Source of the DNA: Chitinophagaceae bacterium
GTDB lineage: Bacteria; Bacteroidota; Bacteroidia; Chitinophagales; Chitinophagaceae
DNA length: 64,000 nucleotides
Assembly (NCBI GenBank): GCA_016720585.1
Contig: JADKKH010000009.1
Location: 1 to 64,000 of the forward strand
Direction: 5' to 3'
Positions 8,357-17,365 of this stretch are shown here, one piece after another. The notes under the pieces are model-generated. The model had not been told where the DNA came from. It saw only the letters and a program-made list of their open reading frames with translations, and made no database searches. Positions within the stretch are counted from its first letter, which is position 1; each line of letters begins with the position of its first letter. A program made the position numbers and the translations under genes.

Positions 8357-8887
8357 ATGGATAAAGTAGAAATTAAACAAATTGGGCTGGCAGAGATCGG
8401 GCAATTACAGGACATTGGAAAGCAAACTTTTCTTGAAACATTTGCGGACGGAAACACCGAAGAAAATATGCGCATCTATTTAGAAGAAGGATTTACCGCT
8501 GACAAATTAACTCTTGAGCTGACAGACCCCAATTCACACTTTTACTTCGCTTTACTTGACAACAAGCCAATCGGGTATTTAAAAATAAATTTTGGACAAG
8601 CTCAGACAGAACTTAAAGACAAAAAGGCCATAGAAATAGAACGTATTTATGTTTTAAAAGAATTTCAAGGACAACGGGTTGGACAAATTTTATTCGATCT
8701 TGCTTTTGACCTTGCTAAACGTATAAATGCTGATTATATATGGTTAGGTGTTTGGGAAAAAAATCCAGGAGCCCTGAATTTTTACAAAAAAAACGGCTTT
8801 GTAGAATTTAATAAACATATTTTTAAATTAGGCAATGACGAGCAGACAGACATAATGATGAAATTACAACTTGACAATAACCAATGA
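8357..8887 (+). CDS. GNAT family N-acetyltransferase
   Basis: A 176-residue cytosolic GCN5-related acetyltransferase. The acetyl-CoA site is seen in IERIYVLKEFQGQRVGQILF, where the R/Q-x-x-G-x-G/A loop appears as QGQRVG. The strand and loop WLGVWEKNPGALNFYKKNGF (motif B region) follow, with the typical N-x-x-A-x-x-F-Y-x-x-x-G-F ending. It closely resembles spermidine/diamine N-acetyltransferase-type proteins common in Bacteroidota, but the substrate cannot be fixed. ATG 8357 is the natural start. It belongs to the accessory array and lies 84 bp after the metallo-beta-lactamase gene on the same strand, so co-transcription is possible. Confidence 0.85.
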   Translation: MDKVEIKQIGLAEIGQLQDIGKQTFLETFADGNTEENMRIYLEEGFTADKLTLELTDPNSHFYFALLDNKPIGYLKINFGQAQTELKDKKAIEIERIYVLKEFQGQRVGQILFDLAFDLAKRINADYIWLGVWEKNPGALNFYKKNGFVEFNKHIFKLGNDEQTDIMMKLQLDNNQ

Positions 8888-8982
8888 CTGCAGAAAAGGC
8901 AGCAGCAAACCACAGATTTGCAACTATAAAAGACATCACTAACCCGGATCATCCTGCAATAAACAAACAGTCATAAATTTCA

Positions 8983-10083
8983 ATGAAAATATATTTCTTT
9001 CAAACGCAGATTTTATTTCCTCTGGCCCTATTCATTTTTTTCACTTCCTGCAACGGACAAGTCAATACTAACTTATCAAAAGAAAGCGTTGGTAAACCCA
9101 GGGTCCTCCCAGGCGGACAATCAAAACTTGTTAAGACGCAAGGCTCAAACTCATCTGATAATGTCCATTGCGGGTTACAGGATAAAGCAGGAAGCCTATG
9201 GTTTGGCACCACGGGAGAAGGCGTTTATCGCTACGATGGAAAGTCATTCACCCAGTTTACAACGAAAGATGGCCTGAACAGCAATACGGTCTGGTCTGTC
9301 CTGGAAGATACAGAAGGTACTATCTGGATCGGTACTGATGCAGGGCTCTGCCGTTTCGATGGAACCTATTTTATACGTGTTCCGATCACTGTAAACTTTA
9401 TGCCCACTATTAACAATCCAAATGACGGGTCTGTACAAAATTCCGTGTGGAGTATGTTACAGGATAAAAGTGGAAAGATCTGGTTCGGTACCAGTTCGGG
9501 TGTTTATACTTACAATGGAAAATCATTTACCCATTTTTTACAGAATGACGGTGTCATAAATAAGGATAGTCTTCAGCTTAAAATGGTAGATGATATCTTA
9601 GAAGATAAAAAGGGCATCATCTGGTTTGCCTCAGGCATGCCGCCCGGAGGAGAAGGCGTTTGCCGTTTCGATGGAAAAACTATAACGCATTATAAACCGA
9701 ATGGCGATGGCTGGATCCGTTATATGATAGAAGATAAAAAAGGGCATATCTGGTTCGGTGGAAGAATTAACGGGAATTTCCGTTATGATGGAATAAATTT
9801 TTCCAATTTTATGGAGAAAGCGGGAATAGGAAATGCTGTTTTATCCGATAAGTCAGGAAATATCTGGTTTACCGGAGAAGAGGGAGATACTAATTATGAA
9901 AGCAGGGATGGTGTGTGGCGTTACGATGGCAACAGCTTTACAAATTTCTCAACGAAAGATGGCATGGGTACTTATTTTGTTCATTGTATGATAGAAGACA
10001 GCAATGGAAACATCTGGATAGGCACCCGAAACACGGGCTTGTACAGATATGATGGAAAAACCTTCACGAATTTTTCTGAATGA
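8983..10083 (+). CDS. Two-component-regulator-type propeller lipoprotein
   Basis: A lipoprotein signal (lipobox FTSC, residues about 21-24) precedes a beta-propeller built from repeats of about 45 residues of the form D-x-x-G-x-(L/I)-W-(F/I)-G-T-x-x-G-(V/L)-x-R-Y-D-G-K-x-F. Examples are SLWFGTTGEGVYRYDGKSFT near residue 72 and NIWIGTRNTGLYRYDGKTFT at the C-terminus. This is the Reg_prop repeat of hybrid two-component sensors. Here there is no Y_Y_Y domain, TM helix, kinase or regulator, so it is a free-standing sensor-like propeller, presumably on the outer face of a membrane. The frame is intact at 366 residues. Ligand unknown. Confidence 0.75.
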   Translation: MKIYFFQTQILFPLALFIFFTSCNGQVNTNLSKESVGKPRVLPGGQSKLVKTQGSNSSDNVHCGLQDKAGSLWFGTTGEGVYRYDGKSFTQFTTKDGLNSNTVWSVLEDTEGTIWIGTDAGLCRFDGTYFIRVPITVNFMPTINNPNDGSVQNSVWSMLQDKSGKIWFGTSSGVYTYNGKSFTHFLQNDGVINKDSLQLKMVDDILEDKKGIIWFASGMPPGGEGVCRFDGKTITHYKPNGDGWIRYMIEDKKGHIWFGGRINGNFRYDGINFSNFMEKAGIGNAVLSDKSGNIWFTGEEGDTNYESRDGVWRYDGNSFTNFSTKDGMGTYFVHCMIEDSNGNIWIGTRNTGLYRYDGKTFTNFSE

Positions 10084-10157
10084 AACAAGTCAGAAATTCC
10101 GTCACAAAGCCAGGCTGAAAACCGTTATTTGGCATTTATCAGACGCTTCTTTTTATT

Positions 10158-10200
10158 TTGACGTTTTCTGACATATACTTACCTTTGACGTTAGTAACGT
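10158..10200 (+). promoter_or_regulatory. Promoter with overlapping palindromic operator for higBA
   Basis: A TTG at 10158-10160 and TACCTTTG at 10180-10187 match the Bacteroidota -33/-7 pattern (TTTG...TAnnTTTG) with suitable spacing. The 13-bp perfect palindrome ACGTTAGTAACGT at 10188-10200 starts at the end of the -7 element and ends 11 bp before the toxin start. This is where HigA-type antitoxins usually bind to repress their own operon. Confidence 0.55.
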
Positions 10201-10211
10201 AAGGCGGAAGT

Positions 10212-10493
10212 ATGCTATTATCATTCAAAAGCAAGGACACGGCAAGTATCTGGCAAGGCATACGTGTAAAGAAAATTCCAGGTAATGTTCAAGAGACAGG
10301 ACGTCGAAAGCTCAGAATGCTTAACAATGCCGTCGATTTGACAGACTTACGTGTTCCGCCGGCTAACCGATTAGAAAAATTATCAGGTAAGCTGAAAAAT
10401 TTTTATAGTATTCGAATTAACGACCAATGGCGGGTCATTTTTAGATGGCATGATGGCAACGCACTGGAAGTTGATATTGTGGATTATCATTAA
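10212..10493 (+). CDS. higB: Type II toxin HigB/RelE family
   Basis: A 93-residue small basic protein of the RelE/ParE fold, HigB branch. Visible family segments are RKLRMLNNAVDLTDLRVPPA, NRLEKLSGKLKNFYSIRIND and QWRVIFRW, ending in VDIVDYH. The C-terminal QWRVIFRW and D-Y-H residues are the usual ribosome-dependent mRNase features. In this family the toxin precedes the antitoxin, as here, with an 11-bp gap to higA. Transcription presumably starts from the palindrome-overlapping promoter just upstream. The frame is intact, so the pair may be functional. Its place at the right end of the accessory array fits a stabilisation role for nearby acquired DNA. Confidence 0.9.
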   Translation: MLLSFKSKDTASIWQGIRVKKIPGNVQETGRRKLRMLNNAVDLTDLRVPPANRLEKLSGKLKNFYSIRINDQWRVIFRWHDGNALEVDIVDYH

Positions 10494-10504
10494 ACAGATT
10501 AAAT

Positions 10505-10804
10505 ATGGCAAGACTTAAAAACATTCATCCAGGAGAAATCCTTTCTGAGGAGTTTCTTAACCAGTTTGGCATTTCGGCATACAAACTCGCAAAAGATACA
10601 GGTATTCCTCAAACCCGAATTTCCGAAATTCTTAAAGGGAATAGGAGAATTACTGCCGACACTGCTCTGCGACTTAGTAAGTACTTTGGCAATTCAGCAA
10701 AATTTTGGCTTGGGATTCAGGACGATTTTGATCTGGAGGAAGAAATAAACTCGAAGGGCGCCTCCTTTGATACTATTAAGGCTCATTCAAAAAACGCCGC
10801 ATAA
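10505..10804 (+). CDS. higA: HigA family antitoxin (XRE-type HTH)
   Basis: A 99-residue protein starting KNIHPGEILSEEFLNQFGIS, the signature opening of HigA antitoxins. The HTH follows (SAYKLAKDTGIPQTRISEIL) and then NRRITADTALRLSKYFGNSA and FWLGIQDDFDLE. It neutralises the upstream HigB by direct binding and represses the operon; the palindrome at 10188-10200 is the candidate operator. Length and motif order are normal and nothing appears broken. Confidence 0.92.
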   Translation: MARLKNIHPGEILSEEFLNQFGISAYKLAKDTGIPQTRISEILKGNRRITADTALRLSKYFGNSAKFWLGIQDDFDLEEEINSKGASFDTIKAHSKNAA

Positions 10805-11158
10805 AATATGGTTCTTATGAATATAGGCATTAAAAAAGGATCATATAATCAACACTTATTTTTTTTAAAAGAAAGAGATAAATGAGGGTTGAATCTACAC
10901 TTACCTACCGCCTTACACAGATCTTTTTTGTCCCTGTCTACCGGAAGGCATGCCGGCTACGCTGGTTCGTATGTATGAAACCAATAGTTCCCCCAACAAA
11001 ATTTCCAAAATGCAATTAGTTTATTTATCTTTCATAGTCAAAATAAACTGAATAACTGTCCGGCCGGGTATTCCCGGAAATGGCCCAAACTTTCCAACTC
11101 CTTTTCAGAAACCTTTTATCTCACCTGTGAAATCTCTTGAAGAAATTTCAACTGTTGC
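10805..11158. other. Gene-free spacer
   Basis: No ORF with coding character. A segment near 10938-10960 (CTACCGGAAGGCATGCCGGC) resembles the dispersed palindromic repeats at 15567 and 43152. The rest is unstructured sequence leading into the caspase-like gene. Confidence 0.5.
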
Positions 11159-12559
11159 ATGAAACAAAAACAGGCATACAAAAGATCACTATGCGTACTA
11201 CTTATAGCCTTTCTGGCTCTGGGTCCTGTCCGGGCGCAACAAAACTATGCTGATGCCAAAAGCGAACGGAAAGAGACCATCCTCTACGAACCCTTTGATG
11301 CAGCCAACAGCAAATGGCTGATACCACAGTCTAAATTTGATAATGGCACACTGGTGGTTTCCGATCGCCTGAATATGATAACACCAAAAACCGCCCTGAC
11401 CATACCCATTGATGAGAACAAAGATTTTGAAATTGAAATAACCGCGGCTACCACTTCCGTGGTTTTACCCGGCCAGTTTCACTGGAACAGTTACTCCTGG
11501 ACCATTGGTCCCAGTTCTTCTATCTATCTGAATAATTCGCAACTGAAATATATCAGCAGCAAATTTGAAAAAAACAGTTTTTCTAAATATACCATCCGTA
11601 AATCCGGGGCTAATTTCTATTACTATATTGATGAAAAAGCTGTAGGCTCCACGGCCTTTATCAAATCGGTATTCCCCGGCAAACTAACCATCGGTTTTTC
11701 GGGTAAGACCGATATCGATTATCTGAAAGTGAGTTACCTGCTGAAAGAAGACCAGGCCCTGGTGCAGAATATGCCCGAAGAACCTGCCACCCGGACCAAT
11801 ACTTCAACAACCCGCCGTACCCCGGAAGTATATGAAGTGAAAGCCGGTGGTAAATTCTATGGACTGTTTATCGGCGTTTCCAAATATGATGTGGCACGCC
11901 TGAACCTGGAATATCCCGAAAGAGATGCCAGTAAAATGAAAGATGTGACTGTCAGACGTTATTCCTTTACTGATTCTACGGCTTATTTATTGTTAAACCC
12001 GACCCGGCAGAAAATTATTGCCGCCCTTTACCGGCTGCGAAAAATTATCGGGCCCAATGATAACCTGCTGATCTATTATGCCGGTCACGGTTACTGGGAT
12101 GATGATGCCAAACAGGGATACTGGTGGGCCAAGGATGCTGCACCCGGCGATCCATCCACCTGGCTTTCCAACAGCGATCTGCGGGAACAGATACGAAGTA
12201 TTAAATCAGCTCATACCCTCCTGATCTCGGATGCCTGTTTTAGCGGGGGTATTTTCAGAACCCGGAGTGGTAACGAAATACAAAATGCAACAAAGGACAT
12301 TCAACTTTTATATAAACTACCCAGCCGCCGGGCCATTACCAGTGGTACCATGACAGCCGTTCCGGATAATTCTGTTTTTCTGCAATACTTAACCAAACGG
12401 CTGACCGAGAATCAAAGTAAATTTCTTTCTTCCCAGCAATTATTTGACAGCTTCCGGGCTGCGGTCATCAATAATTCAAACGTAGTGCCGCAGGATGGCG
12501 TTATTGCAGAAACCGGTGATGAAGGCGGAGATTTTATTTTTATACTGAAAGATAACTGA
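11159..12559 (+). CDS. Secreted caspase-family (C14) protease
   Basis: A signal peptide (residues 1-26, ending PVRAQ) is followed by a beta-rich domain (about 40-195; YEPFDAANSKWLIPQS, then a concanavalin/DUF1080-like pattern) that probably binds a carbohydrate or surface. After a T/R-rich linker comes a peptidase C14 domain from about residue 230. The catalytic dyad is visible as His in LLIYYAGHGYWDD and Cys in LLISDACFSGG. In bacteria such metacaspase-like (orthocaspase) enzymes are usually Arg/Lys-specific; export here points to action in the periplasm or outside. It is transcribed alone, converging on the 17-residue-repeat protein. Full-length and intact. Confidence 0.85.
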   Translation: MKQKQAYKRSLCVLLIAFLALGPVRAQQNYADAKSERKETILYEPFDAANSKWLIPQSKFDNGTLVVSDRLNMITPKTALTIPIDENKDFEIEITAATTSVVLPGQFHWNSYSWTIGPSSSIYLNNSQLKYISSKFEKNSFSKYTIRKSGANFYYYIDEKAVGSTAFIKSVFPGKLTIGFSGKTDIDYLKVSYLLKEDQALVQNMPEEPATRTNTSTTRRTPEVYEVKAGGKFYGLFIGVSKYDVARLNLEYPERDASKMKDVTVRRYSFTDSTAYLLLNPTRQKIIAALYRLRKIIGPNDNLLIYYAGHGYWDDDAKQGYWWAKDAAPGDPSTWLSNSDLREQIRSIKSAHTLLISDACFSGGIFRTRSGNEIQNATKDIQLLYKLPSRRAITSGTMTAVPDNSVFLQYLTKRLTENQSKFLSSQQLFDSFRAAVINNSNVVPQDGVIAETGDEGGDFIFILKDN

Positions 12560-12610
12560 GCCTTACAGCTCTTATCAAAAAAGACCTTCTTAGTTAGCGA
12601 TCGTAATTTT

Positions 12611-13258
12611 CTATTCGCATTTTTTGCAGCCGGTTTTTGCATCCCCGCCTACAACATATTTACCATTTGGATTTACCTGGAACCCGTTATAGGCTCCGCC
12701 CAGAACATAAGTACCATCCGGATTTTTCTTAAACCCATCGTAGGCACCACCCAACACCCAGGTGCCATCCGGATTTTTTTGAAACCCATTATAACAACCA
12801 CCTAAAACAAAAGTCCCATCCGGGTTTTTCTGGTAACCGTTATAAGCTCCACCCGTAACATAGGTTCCATCGGGATTGCGCTGGTAACCATTGTATGCGC
12901 CACCCAGTACATAGGTCCCATCGGGATTGATCTGGAAACTTTTGTAAGCACCACCTACCACATATCGCCCGTCCGGGTTTTTTTTCCAGCCGTCAAATTC
13001 ACCTCCGAGTACAAATGTCCCGTCCGGATTTTTTTGAAAGCCATCATATCCCCCACCCACTACAAAGGTTCCATCCGGATTTTTTTGCCAGCCATCATAA
13101 CAGCCGCCTAACACATAGGTCCCGTCCGGGTTCTTCTTCCAGTCATTGTATTGAGCAAAGCAGATGCTGGTTGAAAAAATCAATATCAATAACAGAAATA
13201 TTTTTACGATACCTCTTGTTTTTCTTTTTGTCCCTGTAGCTGTTTTGAAATATTGCAC
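12611..13258 (-). CDS. Secreted protein of ten 17-residue tandem repeats
   Basis: The protein is almost wholly repetitive. After a signal peptide (about residues 17-36, ending CFAQ) come ten copies of a 17-residue unit with consensus YNGFQKNPDGTYVLGGA (residues 37-206), then the tail AKTGCKKCE. N-P-D/N-G and V-x-G-G are invariant, while the aromatic at position 4 alternates W/F/Y. The pattern suggests a regular beta-hairpin solenoid, in the spirit of WG or MORN repeats, but I cannot name a family. The start appears to be GTG at 13258. It converges with the caspase-like gene and has about 50 bp between stops. Function unknown; surface or periplasmic location is inferred from the signal peptide. 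Confidence 0.75.
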   Translation of the reverse strand: MQYFKTATGTKRKTRGIVKIFLLLILIFSTSICFAQYNDWKKNPDGTYVLGGCYDGWQKNPDGTFVVGGGYDGFQKNPDGTFVLGGEFDGWKKNPDGRYVVGGAYKSFQINPDGTYVLGGAYNGYQRNPDGTYVTGGAYNGYQKNPDGTFVLGGCYNGFQKNPDGTWVLGGAYDGFKKNPDGTYVLGGAYNGFQVNPNGKYVVGGDAKTGCKKCE

Positions 13259-13482
13259 CCTTAAATGTACGTCACCCGGGTTAATTTATTATTAAATATG
13301 GGTTGCCTGCTTCCAATTCCGTACCGGGCTCGTCTACTTAGGGATGAGACTTGTGAAAGCAGAAAAGGATGCTCCTTTTGAAATACCCGGGTTGGCATTA
13401 TTTATGCCCGTTGGGTGCAAACCAGTAGAAAAAAATCCGTGCGGCCGGGATAAGAGAAACGTGCGTATTCATTCATAAAGAT

Positions 13483-13490
13483 TAATTTTG
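13483..13490 (+). promoter_or_regulatory. Bacteroidota -7 element
   Basis: TAATTTTG fits TAnnTTTG and lies 16 bp before the ATG at 13507. Confidence 0.5.
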
Positions 13491-13506
13491 TTAATAACCC
13501 AAAAAC

Positions 13507-14115
13507 ATGAAAATCCTGAACTACCTGAAAAAAGCCCTATTACTGTTTCTCCTGGTCCCTGCTATTTCTTTTTCCCAGGAAAAAGATCTGTCAATAAGGA
13601 TCGAACAGGATGAAAAATCCGTAAAATTAACCGACTTCCAAACGAACCTTACGCTGGATAGAAAGGGTTTCAAATTTCAAATATTCCTGGACCAGCTGGA
13701 AGGGGTATTTGTATTCGCCAGTGACCGGGATTCCATTTACCGGTTTACCGAGACCAGCCCCATCCGTGACTTCGCCTATCTTAAATTATTAGAGCTCCGG
13801 GAAACTGATAAATTTAATCTCAATAAGGAATTAAGTCTCAGTGAAACAGGCTGGTCGTATTGGTTTTATGATCCAAAAGCAGAATGGCACCCCTTTTCCC
13901 GGCAAAGCGTCAGCTTTGGAACCAACCGCGTTGTCTGTACAAAAGTTATTAAGCAGCTTTATGATGTTGAATCCAGAGAAGTAATCAAACTCAAAAATAT
14001 CAAGTCCCCTCTTTACCTTTTCTTCGTCGCCGTAAAGGAGTATGATGATAAGGGCGTACCGGTAAAAGAACTGATGCGGCGCAAAGTAAAAATTACCTGG
14101 ACGGATGAGGACTAA
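13507..14115 (+). CDS. Secreted hypothetical protein
   Basis: A 202-residue protein with a clear signal peptide (KKALLLFLLVPAISFSQ, cleavage about residue 24) and a beta-rich mature part (LSIRIEQDEKSVKLTDFQTN; KFQIFLDQLEGVFVFASDRD). No family recognised. It is preceded by a TAnnTTTG element and stands alone between divergent and downstream genes. The complete frame, balanced composition and signal peptide make it a real gene. Likely periplasmic or outer-membrane-associated. Confidence 0.7.
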   Translation: MKILNYLKKALLLFLLVPAISFSQEKDLSIRIEQDEKSVKLTDFQTNLTLDRKGFKFQIFLDQLEGVFVFASDRDSIYRFTETSPIRDFAYLKLLELRETDKFNLNKELSLSETGWSYWFYDPKAEWHPFSRQSVSFGTNRVVCTKVIKQLYDVESREVIKLKNIKSPLYLFFVAVKEYDDKGVPVKELMRRKVKITWTDED

Positions 14116-14237
14116 GATCTTCACGCCCCGTTTTTGGATTTCTTAAATCATTGAGCTGAATTTAAAGCCTATTCCGGCCGTCGGATGCCTGAAAAATTAC
14201 ACAGGTTCCCGAATTTTATTTTTCGGTAACTTGGAGT

Positions 14238-15500
14238 ATGGATAAGCGAACTTTTATAAAAAATATTTCCCTGCTCGGGGTAGTTCCGGCTTTTGGTAAT
14301 ATCGATAAATGGATTGCAAAATATGAAGACCGGTTGCCCGGAGAACTGGCATCTGATGAGACCTTCTGGGAAGGGATCCGCAAAGGATACCGGTTAAAAC
14401 CGGATTATATCAACCTGGAGAACGGGTACTACTGTTTTCTTCCGCAGGAAACACTGGAAAATTTCATCAACCATGTACGGGAAGTAAATTTCCAGGGCTC
14501 TTATTATATGCGAACCCGGAGATTTGATGACAAGAGAGCCATGGCCGAAAAACTGGCGGCTCTGGCCGGTTGTTCCAAAGAGGAATTAGTGATCACCCGG
14601 AATACCACCGAATCATTAGACACCATCATTGGTGGTATCCACTGGCAATCGGGTGATGAAGCGGTAATGGCCGAACAGGATTATGGCGCCATGCTCGATA
14701 TGTTTAAGCTGGTGACGAAACGATATGGTGTTATCAATAAGATCGTATCTGTGCCCAATCATCCCGCAACCGATGAGGAGATCGTGGATCTTTATGCGAA
14801 TGCCATCACGCCCAGGACTAAATTACTGATGGCATGTCATATCATCAATATCACGGGTCATATCTTACCGGTAAAAAAGATCTGCGATATGGCCCACAGC
14901 AAAGGGGTAAAAGTGCTGGTGGATGGAGCACATGCTTTTGGGCATTTTAAATTTTCTGTTCCGGATCTGCATTGCGATTATTATGGCACCAGTTTGCATA
15001 AATGGCTGAGTGTGCCATTGGGTGCTGGTTTCTTATACGTGAAGAAAGAAAATATTGCGGATATATGGCCCTTACTGGGGCCCGGCGCTGATATGAAAGC
15101 CGATGACATTTACCGGTTGAATCATACCGGCACCCCTCCGGTTCATACAGACCTGGCCATTACAAATTCCATTGATTATTATCTGAAAATTGGCGCCGAA
15201 AGAAAAGAAGAACGGCTTCGCTACCTGCAGCATTACTGGAGCGATAAGGTGAGAAATATGCCGAATATAGTATTGAATACGCCTGCAGAAAAAGAACGGT
15301 CCTGTGGTATTGCCAATGTGGGCATAAAAGATATGAAGCCGGCCGACCTGGCAGAAACCTTAATGAAAAAATATAAAATTTATACTGTGGCCATTGATTA
15401 TGCCAATGTGCATGGCTGCCGTATCACCCCGAATATTTACACGACGCCCAAAGAACTTGATCTGTTTGTACAGGCATTGACCGAATTGTCCGGCAATTAA
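14238..15500 (+). CDS. Aminotransferase class V, isopenicillin-N-epimerase-like
   Basis: A 420-residue PLP enzyme of fold type I. The N-terminus MDKRTFIKNISLLGVVPAFG resembles an export signal (Tat-like without the twin Arg, or a plain signal anchor), which is common for this Bacteroidota subgroup. Family marks are the substrate/PLP entry YINLENGYY, TRNTTESLDTIIGG (phosphate binding), VDGAHAFGHF (Asp contacting the pyridine nitrogen) and the Schiff-base lysine in YYGTSLHKWLSVPLGAG. Relatives are annotated as isopenicillin N epimerase or cysteine desulfurase-like; the true substrate is unknown. Intact, single-gene unit on the plus strand. Confidence 0.85.
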   Translation: MDKRTFIKNISLLGVVPAFGNIDKWIAKYEDRLPGELASDETFWEGIRKGYRLKPDYINLENGYYCFLPQETLENFINHVREVNFQGSYYMRTRRFDDKRAMAEKLAALAGCSKEELVITRNTTESLDTIIGGIHWQSGDEAVMAEQDYGAMLDMFKLVTKRYGVINKIVSVPNHPATDEEIVDLYANAITPRTKLLMACHIINITGHILPVKKICDMAHSKGVKVLVDGAHAFGHFKFSVPDLHCDYYGTSLHKWLSVPLGAGFLYVKKENIADIWPLLGPGADMKADDIYRLNHTGTPPVHTDLAITNSIDYYLKIGAERKEERLRYLQHYWSDKVRNMPNIVLNTPAEKERSCGIANVGIKDMKPADLAETLMKKYKIYTVAIDYANVHGCRITPNIYTTPKELDLFVQALTELSGN

Positions 15501-15566
15501 TTTTTTTTCCGATAGTCCTGAGGCATCGAAGGATCGGGTTTCAAATTATGAATAATCGAATTTAAC

Positions 15567-15662
15567 CTTGCCTACCGGCAGGCAGGCACAGAGTCACAAC
15601 GTCACAGAGAAACACAGGGTAAACATTGTGAAACTCAGTGTCTCTCTGTCTCTGTGGTTTTA
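15567..15662. repeat. Imperfect palindromic intergenic repeat
   Basis: It starts CCTACCGGCAGGCAGGC and continues with CACAGAGTCACAACGTCACA; the right half has GTGTCTCTCTGTCTCTGTGG, which pairs imperfectly with the left. Related CCTGCC...GGCAGGCAGG words recur near 10940, 41035 and 43152. No coding content. Confidence 0.5.
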
Positions 15663-15694
15663 AAAAATCAAACCCGCCTCCGGGCAAACAAACG

Positions 15695-15702
15695 TATTTT
15701 TG
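15695..15702 (+). promoter_or_regulatory. Bacteroidota -7 element
   Basis: TATTTTTG fits TAnnTTTG only 5 bp before ATG 15708. That supports this start over upstream candidates and implies a very short or absent leader. Confidence 0.5.
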
Positions 15703-15707
15703 CATCC

Positions 15708-17034
15708 ATGCCTGCAAAAAACAGTTCCACCGATACCATATTGGCAAAACTTAAGATCCGTTCGTTGAATGAAATGCAGCTGGCATCTATTAAAGCCATT
15801 GAACAGGACGATAACATCCTCCTGTTATCCGCAACGGGTTCGGGCAAAACACTGGCTTACTTATTACCGTTACTTAAATTAATAAAACCGTCGATCTCAA
15901 AAACACAGGCTCTTATCATTGTGCCATCGCGTGAACTGGCCCTGCAGATCGAATCCGTTTTTAAAAGCATGGGCACGCCTTTTAAAGTAACCTGTTGTTA
16001 TGGCGGCCACTTACGGGAAACAGAAGAGAACAACCTAAAGCAGCCCCCGGCCCTGTTGATCGGAACACCCGGCCGGCTGGCGGATCATATCCGGAGAGGA
16101 AATATCACTACGGATTCTATTGTAACACTGGTGCTGGATGAATTTGATAAATCACTGGAGTTGGGTTTCCAGGAGGAAATGTCTTTTATCATCAGTTCCC
16201 TGAAATCAATAAACAAAAAAATACTGACCTCCGCCACCGAAGCCCTGGAAATTCCAACCTTCATTGGAATGGATGAACCGACCCGTCTTAATTTTCTACT
16301 GGATAAAGAAGTGGATACCGGTCTTACAGTAAAAACGTTATTAAGTGATGGAAAAGATAAACTGGAAACACTTTTCAGATTGATCTGTATGCTGGGAAAC
16401 AGGTCCACCATTATTTTCTGCAATCACCGGGAATCCGTAGAACGAACCAGTAAATGGCTGAAAGAAAAAGATATTGTCAATGTATTTTATCATGGCGCCC
16501 TGGAACAACCCGAGCGGGATGCCGCCTTATGTAAATTCCGGAATGGAACAGCGAATGTATTGGTGACCACTGACCTGGCGTCAAGAGGTCTTGATATTGC
16601 CAATATCCGTTACATTGTTCATTATCATTTGCCGGGGAGTGAAGAAATTTTTACGCACCGCAACGGAAGAACGGCGCGGATGGATGCCAGTGGAACCGCT
16701 ATAATTATTTTATCACCCGAAGAAAAATTACCGGACTATATCAACCCGGATGTGGAACAAATAGAACTTCCCGAAACCCCTGAGGCTGCCGGAAAAACCA
16801 CAGTGGTCAACCTTGTTTATTGCTGCCGGTAAAAAAGATAAGGTCAATAAAATTGATATCGTCGGGTTTTTATCCAATAAAGGCGACCTGAAAAGAGAAG
16901 ATATCGGACTGATTGAAGTAAAAGATTTCTTTTCTTTTGTGGCGGTAAAAAAAATAAAAGTCAGTCATACCCTGCAACTGATCAAAGACCAGAAAATAAA
17001 AAACAAAAAAGTGAAGATCGCTGTTGCGAAATGA
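15708..17034 (+). CDS. DEAD-box RNA helicase, single-base frameshift near 16784
   Basis: The SF2 helicase core has motif I SATGSGKT (about residue 41), motif Ia PSRELALQ, GTPGRL, motif II DEFD in place of DEAD, motif III SAT, motif V TTDLASRGLD and motif VI HRNGRTAR. The core frame ends early at 16832. A second frame from about 16786 (LPEKPQWSTLFIAAGKKDK) carries the ~80-residue DbpA-type RNA-binding domain to a stop at 17034. One extra G at 16784-16785 explains the break; removing it gives a ~440-residue enzyme. DbpA-like proteins act in 50S ribosome assembly. Sequencing error is more likely than a real truncation. Confidence 0.8.
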
Positions 17035-17089
17035 TCCGGTAATTTTTTTATACAAAAATTCCGGAAAACAGCCTTAATAAAAACCGGGA

Positions 17090-17365
17090 TCACAATTTTT
17101 TCAATTGAAAGTCGATGGCTTTCTGGATATCCATCATCAGTTTGGCATTCACTTTAGAATTGCCTTTTATGTCAAAGCTCATTCTTTTTATTTTCCATTG
17201 ATTGGATTTCCGGAAAAGCCATTTTTCCATCTGCAAAACCTTTGTACCGGCTTTAATATCGAAGCGGATGATATTTTCGGATCGGCTGGTGATCTCCACC
17301 GTTGCCCGGTAAAAAGTGGGGTCGAAATCTTTCCTGAAAACAATTTCAAAACTTTCCTTACTCAT
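17090..17365 (-). CDS. Small hypothetical protein
   Basis: About 91 residues if started at ATG 17365 (MSKESFEIVFRKDFDPTFYR), which overlaps the end of the upstream YedK-type gene by 8 bp. The longer frame to 17479 lies inside that gene and is unlikely. Sequence such as RATVEITSRSENIIRFDIKA suggests an alternating beta-strand protein with a C-terminal helix (MMDIQKAIDFQLKKL). No family recognised. The overlap implies translational coupling with the SOS-associated gene. Confidence 0.6.
   Translation of the reverse strand: MSKESFEIVFRKDFDPTFYRATVEITSRSENIIRFDIKAGTKVLQMEKWLFRKSNQWKIKRMSFDIKGNSKVNAKLMMDIQKAIDFQLKKL

Noticed and set aside
12641..13150. CRISPR or DNA satellite
   Set aside because: Period is 51 bp with no spacers, and variation follows codon positions, so it is a protein-level repeat.
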